This document shows, piece after piece, positions 9,415 to 18,796 of a stretch of 36,965 nt of DNA. The DNA is taken from NCBI GenBank assembly GCA_020854145.1, contig JADZFZ010000712.1, positions 1 to 36,965 of the forward strand. Reading direction: 5' to 3'. Made by a program: the position numbers and the translations under genes. The stretch is from Deltaproteobacteria bacterium (GTDB lineage: Bacteria > Myxococcota_A > Polyangia > Polyangiales > JADZFZ01). The notes below the pieces were generated by a model, which saw nothing but the letters and a program-made list of their open reading frames with translations, ran no database searches and was not told where the DNA came from. How positions within the stretch are numbered: the first letter of the stretch is position 1; every line of letters begins with the position of its first letter.

Positions 9415-10770
9415 GTGACCGCCAGGATCCTCGTCGTCGACGACGAGACGACGTTCCTCGATGCGGTGCAGCGCAAGCTGCGCATGGTGGGTCACACGGC
9501 CGTGACGCTCGAGAGCGATCCGCTCGTGGCGCTGTCTCGTCTGGACACACAGACTTTCGACGTGGCGTTCCTGGACGTCACGATGCCCGGAATCGATGGC
9601 CTGCAGCTCCTGGAGCGCATCCTCGAGCGCTCTCCGGCGACCGCCTGCGTGATGGTGACCGCGCACGACGACATCGGTCTGGTGATGCGGGCGACGCGGC
9701 TCGGTGCCTTCGATTATCTCGTGAAGCCGCTCCAGCCCGCTCAGCTGGTGGATGCGCTCGACCGGGCGCTCGCGCACCGCCGGATGGTCGAGCTGCTCGA
9801 GGTGCGCAGAGCCGAGCTCGTCGACCGGGAGCTCGATCATCCCGAGGCGTTCGCCGAGATCCTCACCTGCGACGAGCGCACCCTGCGGGTCCTGCGCGAA
9901 GCGGAGCTGCACGCGCGGTCGGAGATCCCGGTCCTGATCACCGGAGAGACGGGAGTCGGCAAGGAGCTCCTGGCGCGTGGCATCCATCGAGCGAGCGCGC
10001 GTCGCGACGGTCCCTTCGTCGCGGTCAACATGCTGTCACTCTCGTCCAGCCTGTTCGAAAGCGAGTTCTTCGGGCACCGGAGAGGCGCCTTCACGGGCGC
10101 CATCGCGGACAAGGTGGGTTATCTGGAGCAGGCCGGGGGAGGCACGTTGTTCCTCGACGAGATCGGGGATCTTCCTATGGAGCTGCAAGGGAAGCTCCTT
10201 CGCATCCTGCAAGAAGGGGAGTTCACCCCCGTCGGCGACACGCGACCTCGAAGGGCGAACGCGCGGTTCGTGGCAGCCACGCACCAAGACCTGGCCGCGC
10301 TCGTCGCCGACGGAAGATTCCGAAAGGACCTCCTCTACCGGCTTCGATTCGCGCAGCTCTCGCTCTCGCCGTTGCGCGAGCGTCGCGACGACCTCCGACT
10401 GTTGGCCATCCGATTCATCCAGCGCTCGGCGCGTCCCGAGGTCCGATTGTCGGAGGCGGCCGAGGCTGCGCTCGTGGGCCACGACTGGCCGGGCAACGTG
10501 CGCGAGCTCAGGGGCGTCATCGAGTCAGCCGCCAACCTCGCCGAGAAGGGCGAGATCCTTCCTCGTCACCTGGGCATCCCCATCAAGCGGCGTCCGGTCG
10601 ACGCGGGAGCCGTGGATCCCCACGGCTTGCCTCCACTCGCCGAGGTGGAGCGCCAGCACATCCTGCGTGTCTACGAGGCAACCCAGAAGAACAAGACGCA
10701 TGCGGCGGGAGTCCTCGGCATCAGCGTCCAGACCTTGCACCGCAAGCTACGCGCCTACCGGGTGAGCTGA
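9415..10770 (+). CDS. NtrC-type sigma54-dependent response regulator
   Basis: GTG start. Receiver ARILVVDDETTFLDA ... VAFLDVTMPGIDGLQ ... VKPLQPAQ; AAA+ GETGVGKE, GAFTGA, GTLFLDEIGDLP, DWPGNVREL; Fis-type HTH KTHAAGVLGISVQTLHRKLRAY. Confidence 0.95.
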   Translation: MTARILVVDDETTFLDAVQRKLRMVGHTAVTLESDPLVALSRLDTQTFDVAFLDVTMPGIDGLQLLERILERSPATACVMVTAHDDIGLVMRATRLGAFDYLVKPLQPAQLVDALDRALAHRRMVELLEVRRAELVDRELDHPEAFAEILTCDERTLRVLREAELHARSEIPVLITGETGVGKELLARGIHRASARRDGPFVAVNMLSLSSSLFESEFFGHRRGAFTGAIADKVGYLEQAGGGTLFLDEIGDLPMELQGKLLRILQEGEFTPVGDTRPRRANARFVAATHQDLAALVADGRFRKDLLYRLRFAQLSLSPLRERRDDLRLLAIRFIQRSARPEVRLSEAAEAALVGHDWPGNVRELRGVIESAANLAEKGEILPRHLGIPIKRRPVDAGAVDPHGLPPLAEVERQHILRVYEATQKNKTHAAGVLGISVQTLHRKLRAYRVS

Positions 10771-10780
10771 AGGGGTCACC

Positions 10781-10858
10781 ACGAGCCGTGCGTGTCGAGC
10801 TCGTCGAGGCACGCAGTCGCGCCCCTCGCCGGAGCTCGGGGCGAGCCGATGGGTATCT
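10781..10858 (+). repeat. Interspersed repeat copy A
   Basis: acgagccgtgcgtgtcgagctcgtcgaggcacgcagtcgcgcccctcgccgg...; positions 10791-10858 align without gaps to copy B at about 53/68 by hand count. Confidence 0.7.
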
Positions 10859-10948
10859 ACCGTCGGGCGCCGAGCTGGCTCGGTGGCCGCATCGCACCGG
10901 GATTGGGCCTGGCCATCGCGGCGGTTCGACGGTATCTACACCGGAAGC

Positions 10949-12028
10949 ATGGGGAACCATCGAGATCGTTGGGCGTGGATCGTGTGTCTCGCGCTCGTGG
11001 TGGGCTGCGGCGACGACGACACGTCGGCCGATCCCGACACCGGGACCGAGCCGCCGGCCGATGGTGGCGGGACATCCGACGCGGGGGGCGACTCGGGCGT
11101 GGGAGACCGCGACTCGGGCACCGGCGATCCGGACTCCGGCACTGGCTCCGATGGAGACGGCGACTTCACGATCGGGCCGGAGTACTCGGACGCGCCCGAG
11201 TACGCGGCCGCGGCAGAGGCGCCGCAGGGGGTCGTGCAGACGTTCGAGATCCCCTCGAACGAGGCCACCCATTTCACCACTGACGTGGAGACGGGCGAGC
11301 CGTTCACGCGTGTCGTCAACGTGTGGATCCCGGAGCAACACGTGTCCGGAGAAACCGTGCCGTTCATCGTGCTTCAGGATGGCTCCGACTACGTCTACGA
11401 CCTCGTCCCGGCGCTGCAGGCGTTGATTCACCAGGGCCGCATACCGGTTCTCGTGGCGATTGCGGTCGACGCCGCACCGGGAGGCGCGGTGGGCCAGCGC
11501 AACCTCGAGTACGACACGCTCTCCGAGGAGTACGTGAGCTTCGTCGAGGACGACGTGCTCCCGCGGGTCCGGGAGCGCTACTCGCTCGAGCTGACGAGCG
11601 ATCCCGAGGGGCGCGCCGCGATGGGCGGGAGCTCGGGGGGCGCGGCGGCGTTCACGATGGGCTGGTTCAGGCCGGACCTCTATCGGCGCATCCTGACGTA
11701 CTCGGGCACCTTCGTGAACCAGCGCCCGGATGCGACGTACCCGCGCAGCGCGTGGGAGTACCACGAGCACCTCATCGGCGAGACGGAGCCGAAGCCGCTT
11801 CGCGTGTTCCTCGAGGCCGGGGAGAACGACTTCGACTGGAACACCGGAGACGACGTCTACCACGGTTGGCTCGAAGCCAATCGGGCCATGGCAGCAGCGC
11901 TCGCCGAGCGCGGGTACTCGTATCGATTCATCTATGCCCGAGGCGCCGAGCACGTCGACAATCGCGTGATCCGCGAGACGTTGCCTTCTGCGCTCGAATG
12001 GCTGTGGCGCGGCTATCCCCGTCCGTGA
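10949..12028 (+). CDS. Esterase family (enterochelin-esterase/esterase D-like) lipoprotein
   Basis: Lipobox LALVVGCGDDDTSAD, Asp/Gly/Ser linker, RVVNVWIPEQ, PFIVLQDGSDYVYD, nucleophile elbow AAMGGSSGGAAAFTMGW, C-terminal YARGAEHVDNRVI. Confidence 0.87.
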   Translation: MGNHRDRWAWIVCLALVVGCGDDDTSADPDTGTEPPADGGGTSDAGGDSGVGDRDSGTGDPDSGTGSDGDGDFTIGPEYSDAPEYAAAAEAPQGVVQTFEIPSNEATHFTTDVETGEPFTRVVNVWIPEQHVSGETVPFIVLQDGSDYVYDLVPALQALIHQGRIPVLVAIAVDAAPGGAVGQRNLEYDTLSEEYVSFVEDDVLPRVRERYSLELTSDPEGRAAMGGSSGGAAAFTMGWFRPDLYRRILTYSGTFVNQRPDATYPRSAWEYHEHLIGETEPKPLRVFLEAGENDFDWNTGDDVYHGWLEANRAMAAALAERGYSYRFIYARGAEHVDNRVIRETLPSALEWLWRGYPRP

Positions 12029-12037
12029 GTCGTCCGG

Positions 12038-13798
12038 TCAGCTGAACGCGGTCGAGTCGGCGAGGTCGACCTTGCCCCGCACGATCGCGTCGGCGAGCCA
12101 GTAGCTCAGCATCCAGATCGTCTGGGTGGGATTGTGCCCCGAGATGGTGGGCGCGACCGCGCCGCCTGCGACGAAGACATTGGGCATCGTCCAGAGCTGG
12201 CAATAACGATTGGTTGCGGACCTCGTCGGGTCGGTGCCCATTCGGGCTCCCCCCATGTCGTGCGTCGACGACGCGGTCGCGGTCGCGCCCGGAGATCCCC
12301 AGATGCGCTTCGCCCCGGCCGCCTCGAGGATCTCCTTGCCACGATCCCAGACGAACCGCGCCATGCGGAGCTCGTTCTGCTTCACCGTCCGCGTGACGCG
12401 GCAGCGCGGCATGCCGTGCTCGTCGCGATGGCTCGGGTCCAGGTCGAGGCGACAGTCCTCGTAGGGCAGTGGCTCTGTGAGGAGCTGGAGCCCCATGTAG
12501 CGATTCAGGCTTCCGGTCAGGAAGCGCTTGTACTCGGCGCCCCAGGACGGCACGTCCGGCGGGTGGACGTCGTACGTCTCGAGCGGCAGGCGCTGGGACG
12601 GCGAGCCGATGAAGGCGCCGCGGACGAAGAACTGATCGTCGGGCAGTCTCAGCTTCAGCTCTCTGGCGTTCTCGCCGTTGAACTCCTCCACTCCCTGGCG
12701 CTGTACCGACGGACCGTTCCAGCCATTGAGGATGCGATCGGGGAAGATGGCGTGGAGGTCGGTGACGGCACGATTGAGGAAGTACCTACCGACTTGGCCA
12801 TTGCCGTCGATCCCGGAGTGCAGCAGCAGCCGGACGTTCTGGAAGGAGTAGGCGCCCAGGACGAACACCTCTCCCCGTTGCTCGTGCTCCACCCCGTGCG
12901 CGTCTCGATAAACGACGGCCGTGGCGAGGCCATCGCGGTGGACAATGCGCGTGACGTAGCAACCCGTGCGGAGCTCGAAGCCGGGCAGGCTCTCGGTCGC
13001 GGGAAGCAGCGCCGAGAGCGTGGAGCTCTTCGAGCCGTTCCAGCAGCCGTATCCCGTGCAGAAGCTGCAGTAGGTGCAGGCCGCGCGCTGGATGCCTTCC
13101 GAGGAGGTCCAGGAGCCGTCCATCACGAAGGCGGTGGGCACGTGAAAGGGCTTCAGCCCCAGGGCGAGGGCCCCCTCGCGAAAGACGAGATCGGTGGCAT
13201 TGTCGCGTGGAGGTCGATAGGGGAAGTCCCGACTTCGTGGCGACTCGAAGGGATTCCCCTCGTCCGGACGAACCGGGCGGATTCGCCCGCCGATGTTGCC
13301 GGGCCAACCGCCGATGCCGAGCGCGCGCTCGACCTTGTCGTAGAACGGTTCGACCTCGGCGTAGGTGATCGGCCAGTCCTCGATGGCGGCCCCATCGGCG
13401 GCCAGGTGCGCGAGCTTGCGCGAGTCGCCGTAGAGCTCCCGGAGCGTGGAGGCGACGCGGAAGTCCTCCTCGTAGAACCGCCAGGATTGACCCGACCAGT
13501 GGACCGACGAGCCGCCGACCGTGGAGGCCATCGCGTAGCCCTGCGGCCAGGGGGCGGCCACGCTCCGAGAGTCCTCGCGGAAGGTCAGCCCCATGCGCGG
13601 CTTGTCGATCATCTCTGCGCGTGTGTGCCACCGCAGGGTGTCCATGGCGCCACGCGCGAAGTCGGTCGCGAGACTGCGATGCGGCCCGGCCTCGAGCGCC
13701 ACGACCGACTTGCCCGCTTTCGCGAGCTCGAGCGCCACGGGCCCCGCAGCGGCACCGTAGCCGACGATCACGACGTCTCTTCGCGGCGGCGTTGGCAC
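12038..13798 (-). CDS. GMC family oxidoreductase (gluconate/sugar dehydrogenase large-subunit-like)
   Basis: GTG start. FAD Rossmann motif DVVIVGYGAAAGPVALELAKAGKSVVALEAG; Cys-rich CTYCSFCTGYGCWNGSKSS; C-terminal HDMGGARMGTDP...NVFVAGGAVAPTISGHNPTQTIWMLSYWLADAI. Confidence 0.9.
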   Translation of the reverse strand: MPTPPRRDVVIVGYGAAAGPVALELAKAGKSVVALEAGPHRSLATDFARGAMDTLRWHTRAEMIDKPRMGLTFREDSRSVAAPWPQGYAMASTVGGSSVHWSGQSWRFYEEDFRVASTLRELYGDSRKLAHLAADGAAIEDWPITYAEVEPFYDKVERALGIGGWPGNIGGRIRPVRPDEGNPFESPRSRDFPYRPPRDNATDLVFREGALALGLKPFHVPTAFVMDGSWTSSEGIQRAACTYCSFCTGYGCWNGSKSSTLSALLPATESLPGFELRTGCYVTRIVHRDGLATAVVYRDAHGVEHEQRGEVFVLGAYSFQNVRLLLHSGIDGNGQVGRYFLNRAVTDLHAIFPDRILNGWNGPSVQRQGVEEFNGENARELKLRLPDDQFFVRGAFIGSPSQRLPLETYDVHPPDVPSWGAEYKRFLTGSLNRYMGLQLLTEPLPYEDCRLDLDPSHRDEHGMPRCRVTRTVKQNELRMARFVWDRGKEILEAAGAKRIWGSPGATATASSTHDMGGARMGTDPTRSATNRYCQLWTMPNVFVAGGAVAPTISGHNPTQTIWMLSYWLADAIVRGKVDLADSTAFS

Positions 13799-13807
13799 GG
13801 CGGGCGC

Positions 13808-14443
13808 TCAGAGATCGGCGAGGCGCCGATAGGGCATCTGGTGCTCCGCGAACCGCCGTTGCTCTTGCTCCGTGATTCCGTAGAACGGTCCCGGATAGCC
13901 GACTGCCTTCCAGCCGACGAGATTGCGGTTGCCGCCGTGGACGGGGTCGGAGAAGACGCCTTCGAGCACGTGTACGCGGATCGTGAGAAAGAAAGACTCG
14001 CCGTGTCGAACGCCGGCGAGCCGGCCGCGCGACAGGGCATCGAGCAGGGAGTCCTGGGTCGATTCCTCGAGCTCGACGAACGGCTTCCGATGCAGCTTCC
14101 TGGCGGCGGCGTCGATCTGCCCGAGGGCGATGCGATACGTCGAGAGGTAGCGCGCGTAGGGACCCGCCAGCGCGCGGTCGACGTAGTGAACGGAGCCAGC
14201 TTCGCGTGCGCCGGGATCTGCGGGATCTCCGGGCCAGATCCGGGCGCCGATGGCCTCGACGAGCGCGCCTTCGGCGGGAGTGAGCGCCGCCAGCCCTCGG
14301 AGCTCCGGGCGCGCGGGCAGCGGGTCAGGGTCACGGCTCAGCAGATAACCGCCGACGCCCGCGGCGGCTCCGGCGGCGCCGGCACCCGCGATCACCCGCA
14401 CGGCCGTGCGGCGCGTGATGACGGCTGGCTTGGTTCGATCCAT
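13808..14443 (-). CDS. Gluconate 2-dehydrogenase subunit 3 family protein (Tat signal)
   Basis: MDRTKPAVITRRTAVRVIAGAGAAGAAAGVGGYLL (twin-Arg), then ALTPAEGALVEAIGARIWPGDPADPGAREAGSVHYVDRALAG, with HRKPFVELEE; 9 bp upstream of the GMC gene. Confidence 0.85.
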   Translation of the reverse strand: MDRTKPAVITRRTAVRVIAGAGAAGAAAGVGGYLLSRDPDPLPARPELRGLAALTPAEGALVEAIGARIWPGDPADPGAREAGSVHYVDRALAGPYARYLSTYRIALGQIDAAARKLHRKPFVELEESTQDSLLDALSRGRLAGVRHGESFFLTIRVHVLEGVFSDPVHGGNRNLVGWKAVGYPGPFYGITEQEQRRFAEHQMPYRRLADL

Positions 14444-14530
14444 CGGTCGGGAGCGTAGCGGACGCGTCACCTCGGGTGAGTCGGACGATTGCCGCTACGC
14501 AAGGTGCCGACGGGAGCAGCAGCGGCGGGA

Positions 14531-15067
14531 TCAGCGGCGGCGCCAGGCGAGGTGGATGTGATTGGCGTGTCCGCCGTGGCCGGGGCCGAGGATCTCGACG
14601 GCGCCGAGGGCGCGGGCACGGGCCATGAACGCTCGGTGCCCGGGGTGGGTCGCGCTCACGACTCGCGCGTCGATCACGTCGATGTCGACGGCGGATCCTC
14701 CGTAGTGTGCGCTCCGTTCCGAGTGGGATCCTCCGGCAATCTCGGTCACTCGGAAGGTGTAGTCCTCGGCGAGCGCCAGCAGCCCGCGCAACATGCGGTC
14801 GCTCAGCAGCACGGTGCCGCCCGGTGCGTTGTCGTAGGCGCTGCGCCGCGCGCGTCGCCCCCGGGCCGTGTCCTCGACGTTCTGACGGGCCGTGGCGAGA
14901 TCGCGGACTCCCGAGAGGTGGCGCGTCTGGAGCGTGATGCGCGAGCTCCGGAGAATCGCCCGCGCCGCCTCGATGCGCGATGGCGGACCCGTCTCCGTGG
15001 CGCGAGCGGTGGGCGATGCGAAGGCGGAGAGAACGAGCAGGCCGACGTGCCATACCGACGCGCGCAT
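14531..15067 (-). CDS. Secreted M15/DacB-like peptidoglycan peptidase family protein
   Basis: Signal peptide MRASVWHVGLLVLSAFASPTARAT; zinc-site-like GGSHSERSAHYGGSAVDIDVID and GHGGHANHIHLAW. Confidence 0.7.
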   Translation of the reverse strand: MRASVWHVGLLVLSAFASPTARATETGPPSRIEAARAILRSSRITLQTRHLSGVRDLATARQNVEDTARGRRARRSAYDNAPGGTVLLSDRMLRGLLALAEDYTFRVTEIAGGSHSERSAHYGGSAVDIDVIDARVVSATHPGHRAFMARARALGAVEILGPGHGGHANHIHLAWRRR

Positions 15068-15098
15068 CGAGGCACATGGTAGTGCAGAGAACGGGGCG

Positions 15099-15166
15099 AG
15101 AAACCCAACCGTTCACCTCGAGCGACGTCGAGGGGCGCGACCTCGTGCTTCGAAGCGCTCGGCACG
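15099..15166 (-). repeat. Interspersed repeat copy B
   Basis: Reverse complement cgtgccgagcgcttcgaagcacgaggtcgcgcccctcgacgtcgctcgaggtgaacggttgggtttct aligns gap-free to 10791-10858. Confidence 0.7.
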
Positions 15167-15186
15167 AAGGGTCGTCCGGCGGAGCT

Positions 15187-17382
15187 TCAGGCACCCCGTG
15201 CGGCCGAGAGCGTTTCGTAGGCGAACTTCAGCCACCCTTCGACGCCGCTCGCGTAGAGCCGCGAGAGCGGGCGTCCCGAGGGGCCACCCGCGAGCGCCGT
15301 TCGCATCTCGTCCGTGCCGAGATCGGTCAGGCACCGGTACGAGGGGCAGAAGGTCGTGAGCCGCCCGTGCGACCGGTAGATGCTGCCTTGAACGACCGTC
15401 GCGCGTCCGCCCTCGAGCGTGATCGGGCCGCGGTCGACGCGGAGCCACTTCGGCAGCTTCCCGCCGAGCAGCACGTGCGCCATGACGACCTGCCGTTGCT
15501 CGCCCCAGGTCGCGAGCGGTTGCGGGCCGAGCTCCGCCGCGAGCACGCGGCGAGTCGTCGCGTCGCGCCCTCCCTCGCCGAACCAACCGTCGTCGCCCTC
15601 GAGCAGGATGCGATCGAACAGATGGTAGAAGTCGATCAGCACGGAGGTCTCGCGGGTCGTCGCGTCCCACGCGTCGAGCCCGAAGACGCCGCGGCCGAAG
15701 ACCTCGCGCAGCAAGGCCGCATAGACCTTCTCGAAGAGCGGCGCGCCGACCGATCCCGCGTCGTACCGGAGATCCCAGCTCGCGAGGGCCCGCGCCGCGG
15801 CGGTGTCCGGCAGGAGCGGCTTCCAGAGCGAGACCAGACGCTCCGCCTGCAGCGACCAGAGGTCGCGTTGGATTCGCGCCATGTCCTCGAGGTCGAGCCG
15901 CGTCTCGGTCCCGAGCAGCGCGCGAATCCGCTCCTCGCGGTAGGAGCCCATCGGTAGATTGATTGCCGCCGGATGCCCCGGCGCGCTGACGTCGTGATTC
16001 GCGGTGGCGAGCACGCCATCCGGTGGATCGCGATGATTGACCAGCAATGCGGGATCGATCATGCCGTCCCAGTCGTAGGCACCCGTCCAGCCGGGCACCG
16101 GAAAGAGGCCCGAATGGCGCCGAGCAGGCAATCGGCCCGATTGCTGATAGGCGATACGACCGCCACGGTCGGCGAGCAGCCAATTGCACGAGATCCCGAC
16201 GTTGCGGACGGCCGCCTGCGCCTGCTCCACGTCGGCGGCCATCGATATCGTGCGCAGTGCTTCGAGGGAGGCGGCAGCACCGCCGTGTTGGCCGGACCAG
16301 GCCCGGCAGAGCACCAGGCCGTCGGCGACGGGTCGGCGCGGATCGACCTCGAGCACGCCGTGACGGGTCTCGCGGATCGAGAGCTCTACGGGCTCGTCGC
16401 CTTTGCGGAGGATGCGCTCCTTCCGGACGGCCAGGTCCTCGAAGCCGTCGCCGCGCCGATAGCGGCCGTCGCGAATCTCTTCGATGAAGTAATCGACCTG
16501 ATCCATGAACCCGTACGTGAAGCTCGCGGCGACGCGGCGTGTACGGCCCATCACGAGCCCGGGCACGCCGGGCATCGTGATCCCCATCCGGTAGTCGTCG
16601 GCGGTGTGGCCAATCCACTCGTACCAGATGGCAGGCAATCGATTGACCTCGAGGTGCGGGTCGTTGCAGGACAATGCAGAGCCGCTGACCGACCGCGCCG
16701 CCGCGACGACCCAGTTGTTGCTCGCCATCACGCGCGGCAACGCAGGCACGAAGCGCACGGCGGGCGGCAAGAGGCCCTGCTCGATGCGCGTGCGGCGAAC
16801 GAGCTCCACGATCGCGTCGTCGAGGCCGTCGAGGTGCGGACGGAAGAGCTCGCGCAGGCGCGCCACCGGGACGCCGTCGTGCAGGGTCTGGACGATCCAC
16901 TTCTCCATGTCCTGCTGCGACTGCGCGAGCGAAACGTAGGACATCACCAGGATGGTCAGGAGGATGTCCTCGACGGTCCAAGGCGCGGGGCGATGTCGGA
17001 GCAGCAGGAGCTCGAGGGGACGGCGATGGCGCGCGAGGTGCTCGTTGACGCCGTCGCAATAGGCCTGCGCGACGCTCCGCGCCTCCGGCGTGCAGCGAGC
17101 GGCGTCGGCTCGGGCGATGTGCGCGAATCCCATCTCGCGCATGAAGACGTCGACCGCCAGCGCCTCGTCGTTGCTCGCGAAGCACTCGCACAGGCGGCCG
17201 CGACCGATCACGCGGACGAGCTCCATCTGCACGAGGCGGTCGTGCGCGTGCGCGAAGCCGAGCCCACGGGCGAGCGCGACGTCGTCGGCTGCGCGCATCT
17301 CCACGACACCCCCGGTCGTGCGCCGCATCTCGACGCCTGCGTGTTGACGGTACCTGCGTCCGATGGTGGAGAGGCTCGGCAT
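15187..17382 (-). CDS. Penicillin acylase family Ntn hydrolase without an evident signal peptide
   Basis: ORF 15187..17439, likely start 17382 (MPSLSTIGRRYRQHAG). GLGFAHAHDRLVQMELVRVIGRGRL, candidate processing/nucleophile site PRVMASNNWVVAAARSVSGSALSCNDPHLEVN, MPGVPGLVMGRTRRVAASFTYGFMDQVDYFIEE. Confidence 0.9.
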   Translation of the reverse strand: MPSLSTIGRRYRQHAGVEMRRTTGGVVEMRAADDVALARGLGFAHAHDRLVQMELVRVIGRGRLCECFASNDEALAVDVFMREMGFAHIARADAARCTPEARSVAQAYCDGVNEHLARHRRPLELLLLRHRPAPWTVEDILLTILVMSYVSLAQSQQDMEKWIVQTLHDGVPVARLRELFRPHLDGLDDAIVELVRRTRIEQGLLPPAVRFVPALPRVMASNNWVVAAARSVSGSALSCNDPHLEVNRLPAIWYEWIGHTADDYRMGITMPGVPGLVMGRTRRVAASFTYGFMDQVDYFIEEIRDGRYRRGDGFEDLAVRKERILRKGDEPVELSIRETRHGVLEVDPRRPVADGLVLCRAWSGQHGGAAASLEALRTISMAADVEQAQAAVRNVGISCNWLLADRGGRIAYQQSGRLPARRHSGLFPVPGWTGAYDWDGMIDPALLVNHRDPPDGVLATANHDVSAPGHPAAINLPMGSYREERIRALLGTETRLDLEDMARIQRDLWSLQAERLVSLWKPLLPDTAAARALASWDLRYDAGSVGAPLFEKVYAALLREVFGRGVFGLDAWDATTRETSVLIDFYHLFDRILLEGDDGWFGEGGRDATTRRVLAAELGPQPLATWGEQRQVVMAHVLLGGKLPKWLRVDRGPITLEGGRATVVQGSIYRSHGRLTTFCPSYRCLTDLGTDEMRTALAGGPSGRPLSRLYASGVEGWLKFAYETLSAARGA

Positions 17383-17567
17383 GGGACGAGAGCGTAGTAC
17401 CGCTGGCCCGGAGCTCTCGTTCAAGTCGGCGACCCGCACACGAAACCGCAGGACGCCGAGGTGAATCGGGATGGAGCCGCGACCTCGGGAGCTCGGAGCT
17501 CGGGACGATCCCCCGATCCGTCGCAGCAGTCTTGTCGCCGCGGGCGCGTGGCGGATACGGTCTCGCG

Positions 17568-18776
17568 ATGCGCGTCGTGTTCCTGTCGCCGAGGTACCCG
17601 CAGGAGATGAGGCAGTTCACCCGCGGCCTCGCGGAGGTCGGCGCCGAGGTCCTCGGCGTGGGCGACGGCAGCCCCGAGCCGGAGCTGCGGCGGTACTTGT
17701 CCGGCTACCTGGAGGTTCCGTCCATCATGGACGAGGACGATGTGATCGCGCGCGTGCAGGGCTGGCTGCGCGGCCGATCGATCGATCGCGTGCTCGCGAA
17801 CTGGGAGCCGCTGGTCGTGCTCGCGGCGCGCATGCGCGAGCGATTCGGCGTGCCGGGGATGTCGGTCGATGCAGTGCGCGGCTTTCGCGACAAGCAGCTC
17901 ATGAAGGAGCGCGTCGCTGCGGCCGGGCTGCGTGTCCCGCGCGCAGAGCGGGTGCGCTCGGTGAAGGACGTCTGGCGCGCGGTGGAGGCGATCGGCTTTC
18001 CGGCGATCGTCAAGCCGATCAGCGGGGCGGGCAGCGCAGACACGTACAAGGTCGAGTCCACGAGGGACATGGAGCGCGTGTTGCCCCACCTGCGGCACGT
18101 CGTGGAGGCGAGCTGCGAAGAGTTCATCGAGGGCGAGGAGTACACGTACGACACGGCGTCGATCGACGGCCGGCCTGCCTACGAGAGCGTGACGCGGTAC
18201 TTCCCGAACGCGCTCGAGATGCGATCGAACGAGTGGATCTCGCCGGTCATGGTGTCGGTGCGCGACCTCGGTCAGCCGCACGTCCAGCGCGGCATCGAGC
18301 TCGGCCGAAACGTGCTGCGTGCCCTCCGCATGGGCGATGGGATGACGCACATGGAGTGGTTCCGGAAGCCCGACGGCGAGGTGGTGTTCGGGGAGATCGC
18401 GTGCCGCGCCGGCGGAGCGTGCGTCGTCGATCAGATGAACTACACGAGCGACATCGACCTCTTCCGCGAGTGGGCGCGCGTCGTCACGGTGGGCCGCTTC
18501 GAAGCCTCGACGGAGCGTAAGTACAACGTCGGGGTCATCTTCAAGCGCGCGCGAGGGCAGGGCCGGATCACCGCGATGGTCGGGCTGAGCGAGTACTACG
18601 ACCGGTTCCGGGCGCACATCGTCGAGGACACGTTGCTGCGCCCCGGCACGCCGCGCCGCGACTGGAAGGCGACGCTGCTCTCGGACGGCTATCTCGTGGT
18701 GCGCCACCCCGACTGGGACGAGGCGTGCCGGATGGCGTTCGCGGCGGCCACCGACATCCAGCTCTACGCCTCGTAG
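17568..18776 (+). CDS. ATP-grasp domain protein (carboxylate-amine ligase-like), paralog 1
   Basis: MRVVFLSPRYPQEMRQFTRGLAEVGAEVLGVGD; FRDKQLMKERVAAAGLRVP; AIGFPAIVKPISGAGSADTYKV; CEEFIEGEEYTYDT; THMEWFRKPDGEVVFGEIACRAGG. Confidence 0.88.
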   Translation: MRVVFLSPRYPQEMRQFTRGLAEVGAEVLGVGDGSPEPELRRYLSGYLEVPSIMDEDDVIARVQGWLRGRSIDRVLANWEPLVVLAARMRERFGVPGMSVDAVRGFRDKQLMKERVAAAGLRVPRAERVRSVKDVWRAVEAIGFPAIVKPISGAGSADTYKVESTRDMERVLPHLRHVVEASCEEFIEGEEYTYDTASIDGRPAYESVTRYFPNALEMRSNEWISPVMVSVRDLGQPHVQRGIELGRNVLRALRMGDGMTHMEWFRKPDGEVVFGEIACRAGGACVVDQMNYTSDIDLFREWARVVTVGRFEASTERKYNVGVIFKRARGQGRITAMVGLSEYYDRFRAHIVEDTLLRPGTPRRDWKATLLSDGYLVVRHPDWDEACRMAFAAATDIQLYAS

Positions 18777-18796
18777 GGTGGCACTATCGTGCGTGC

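Noticed and set aside
10905-10921. Possible sigma54 promoter upstream of the esterase (attgggcctggccatcgc)
   Set aside because: GG-N10-GC spacing can be forced, but both the -24 and -12 boxes are poor; expected by chance at this GC content.
12029-12037. Very short convergent gap (12028/12038) as possible antisense regulation
   Set aside because: Compact convergent gene ends are common and no stem-loop was evident; likewise 25459/25478.
17470-17515. ggagctcggagctcggga direct repeat as an element
   Set aside because: Short low-complexity GAGCTCGG duplication; insufficient evidence.
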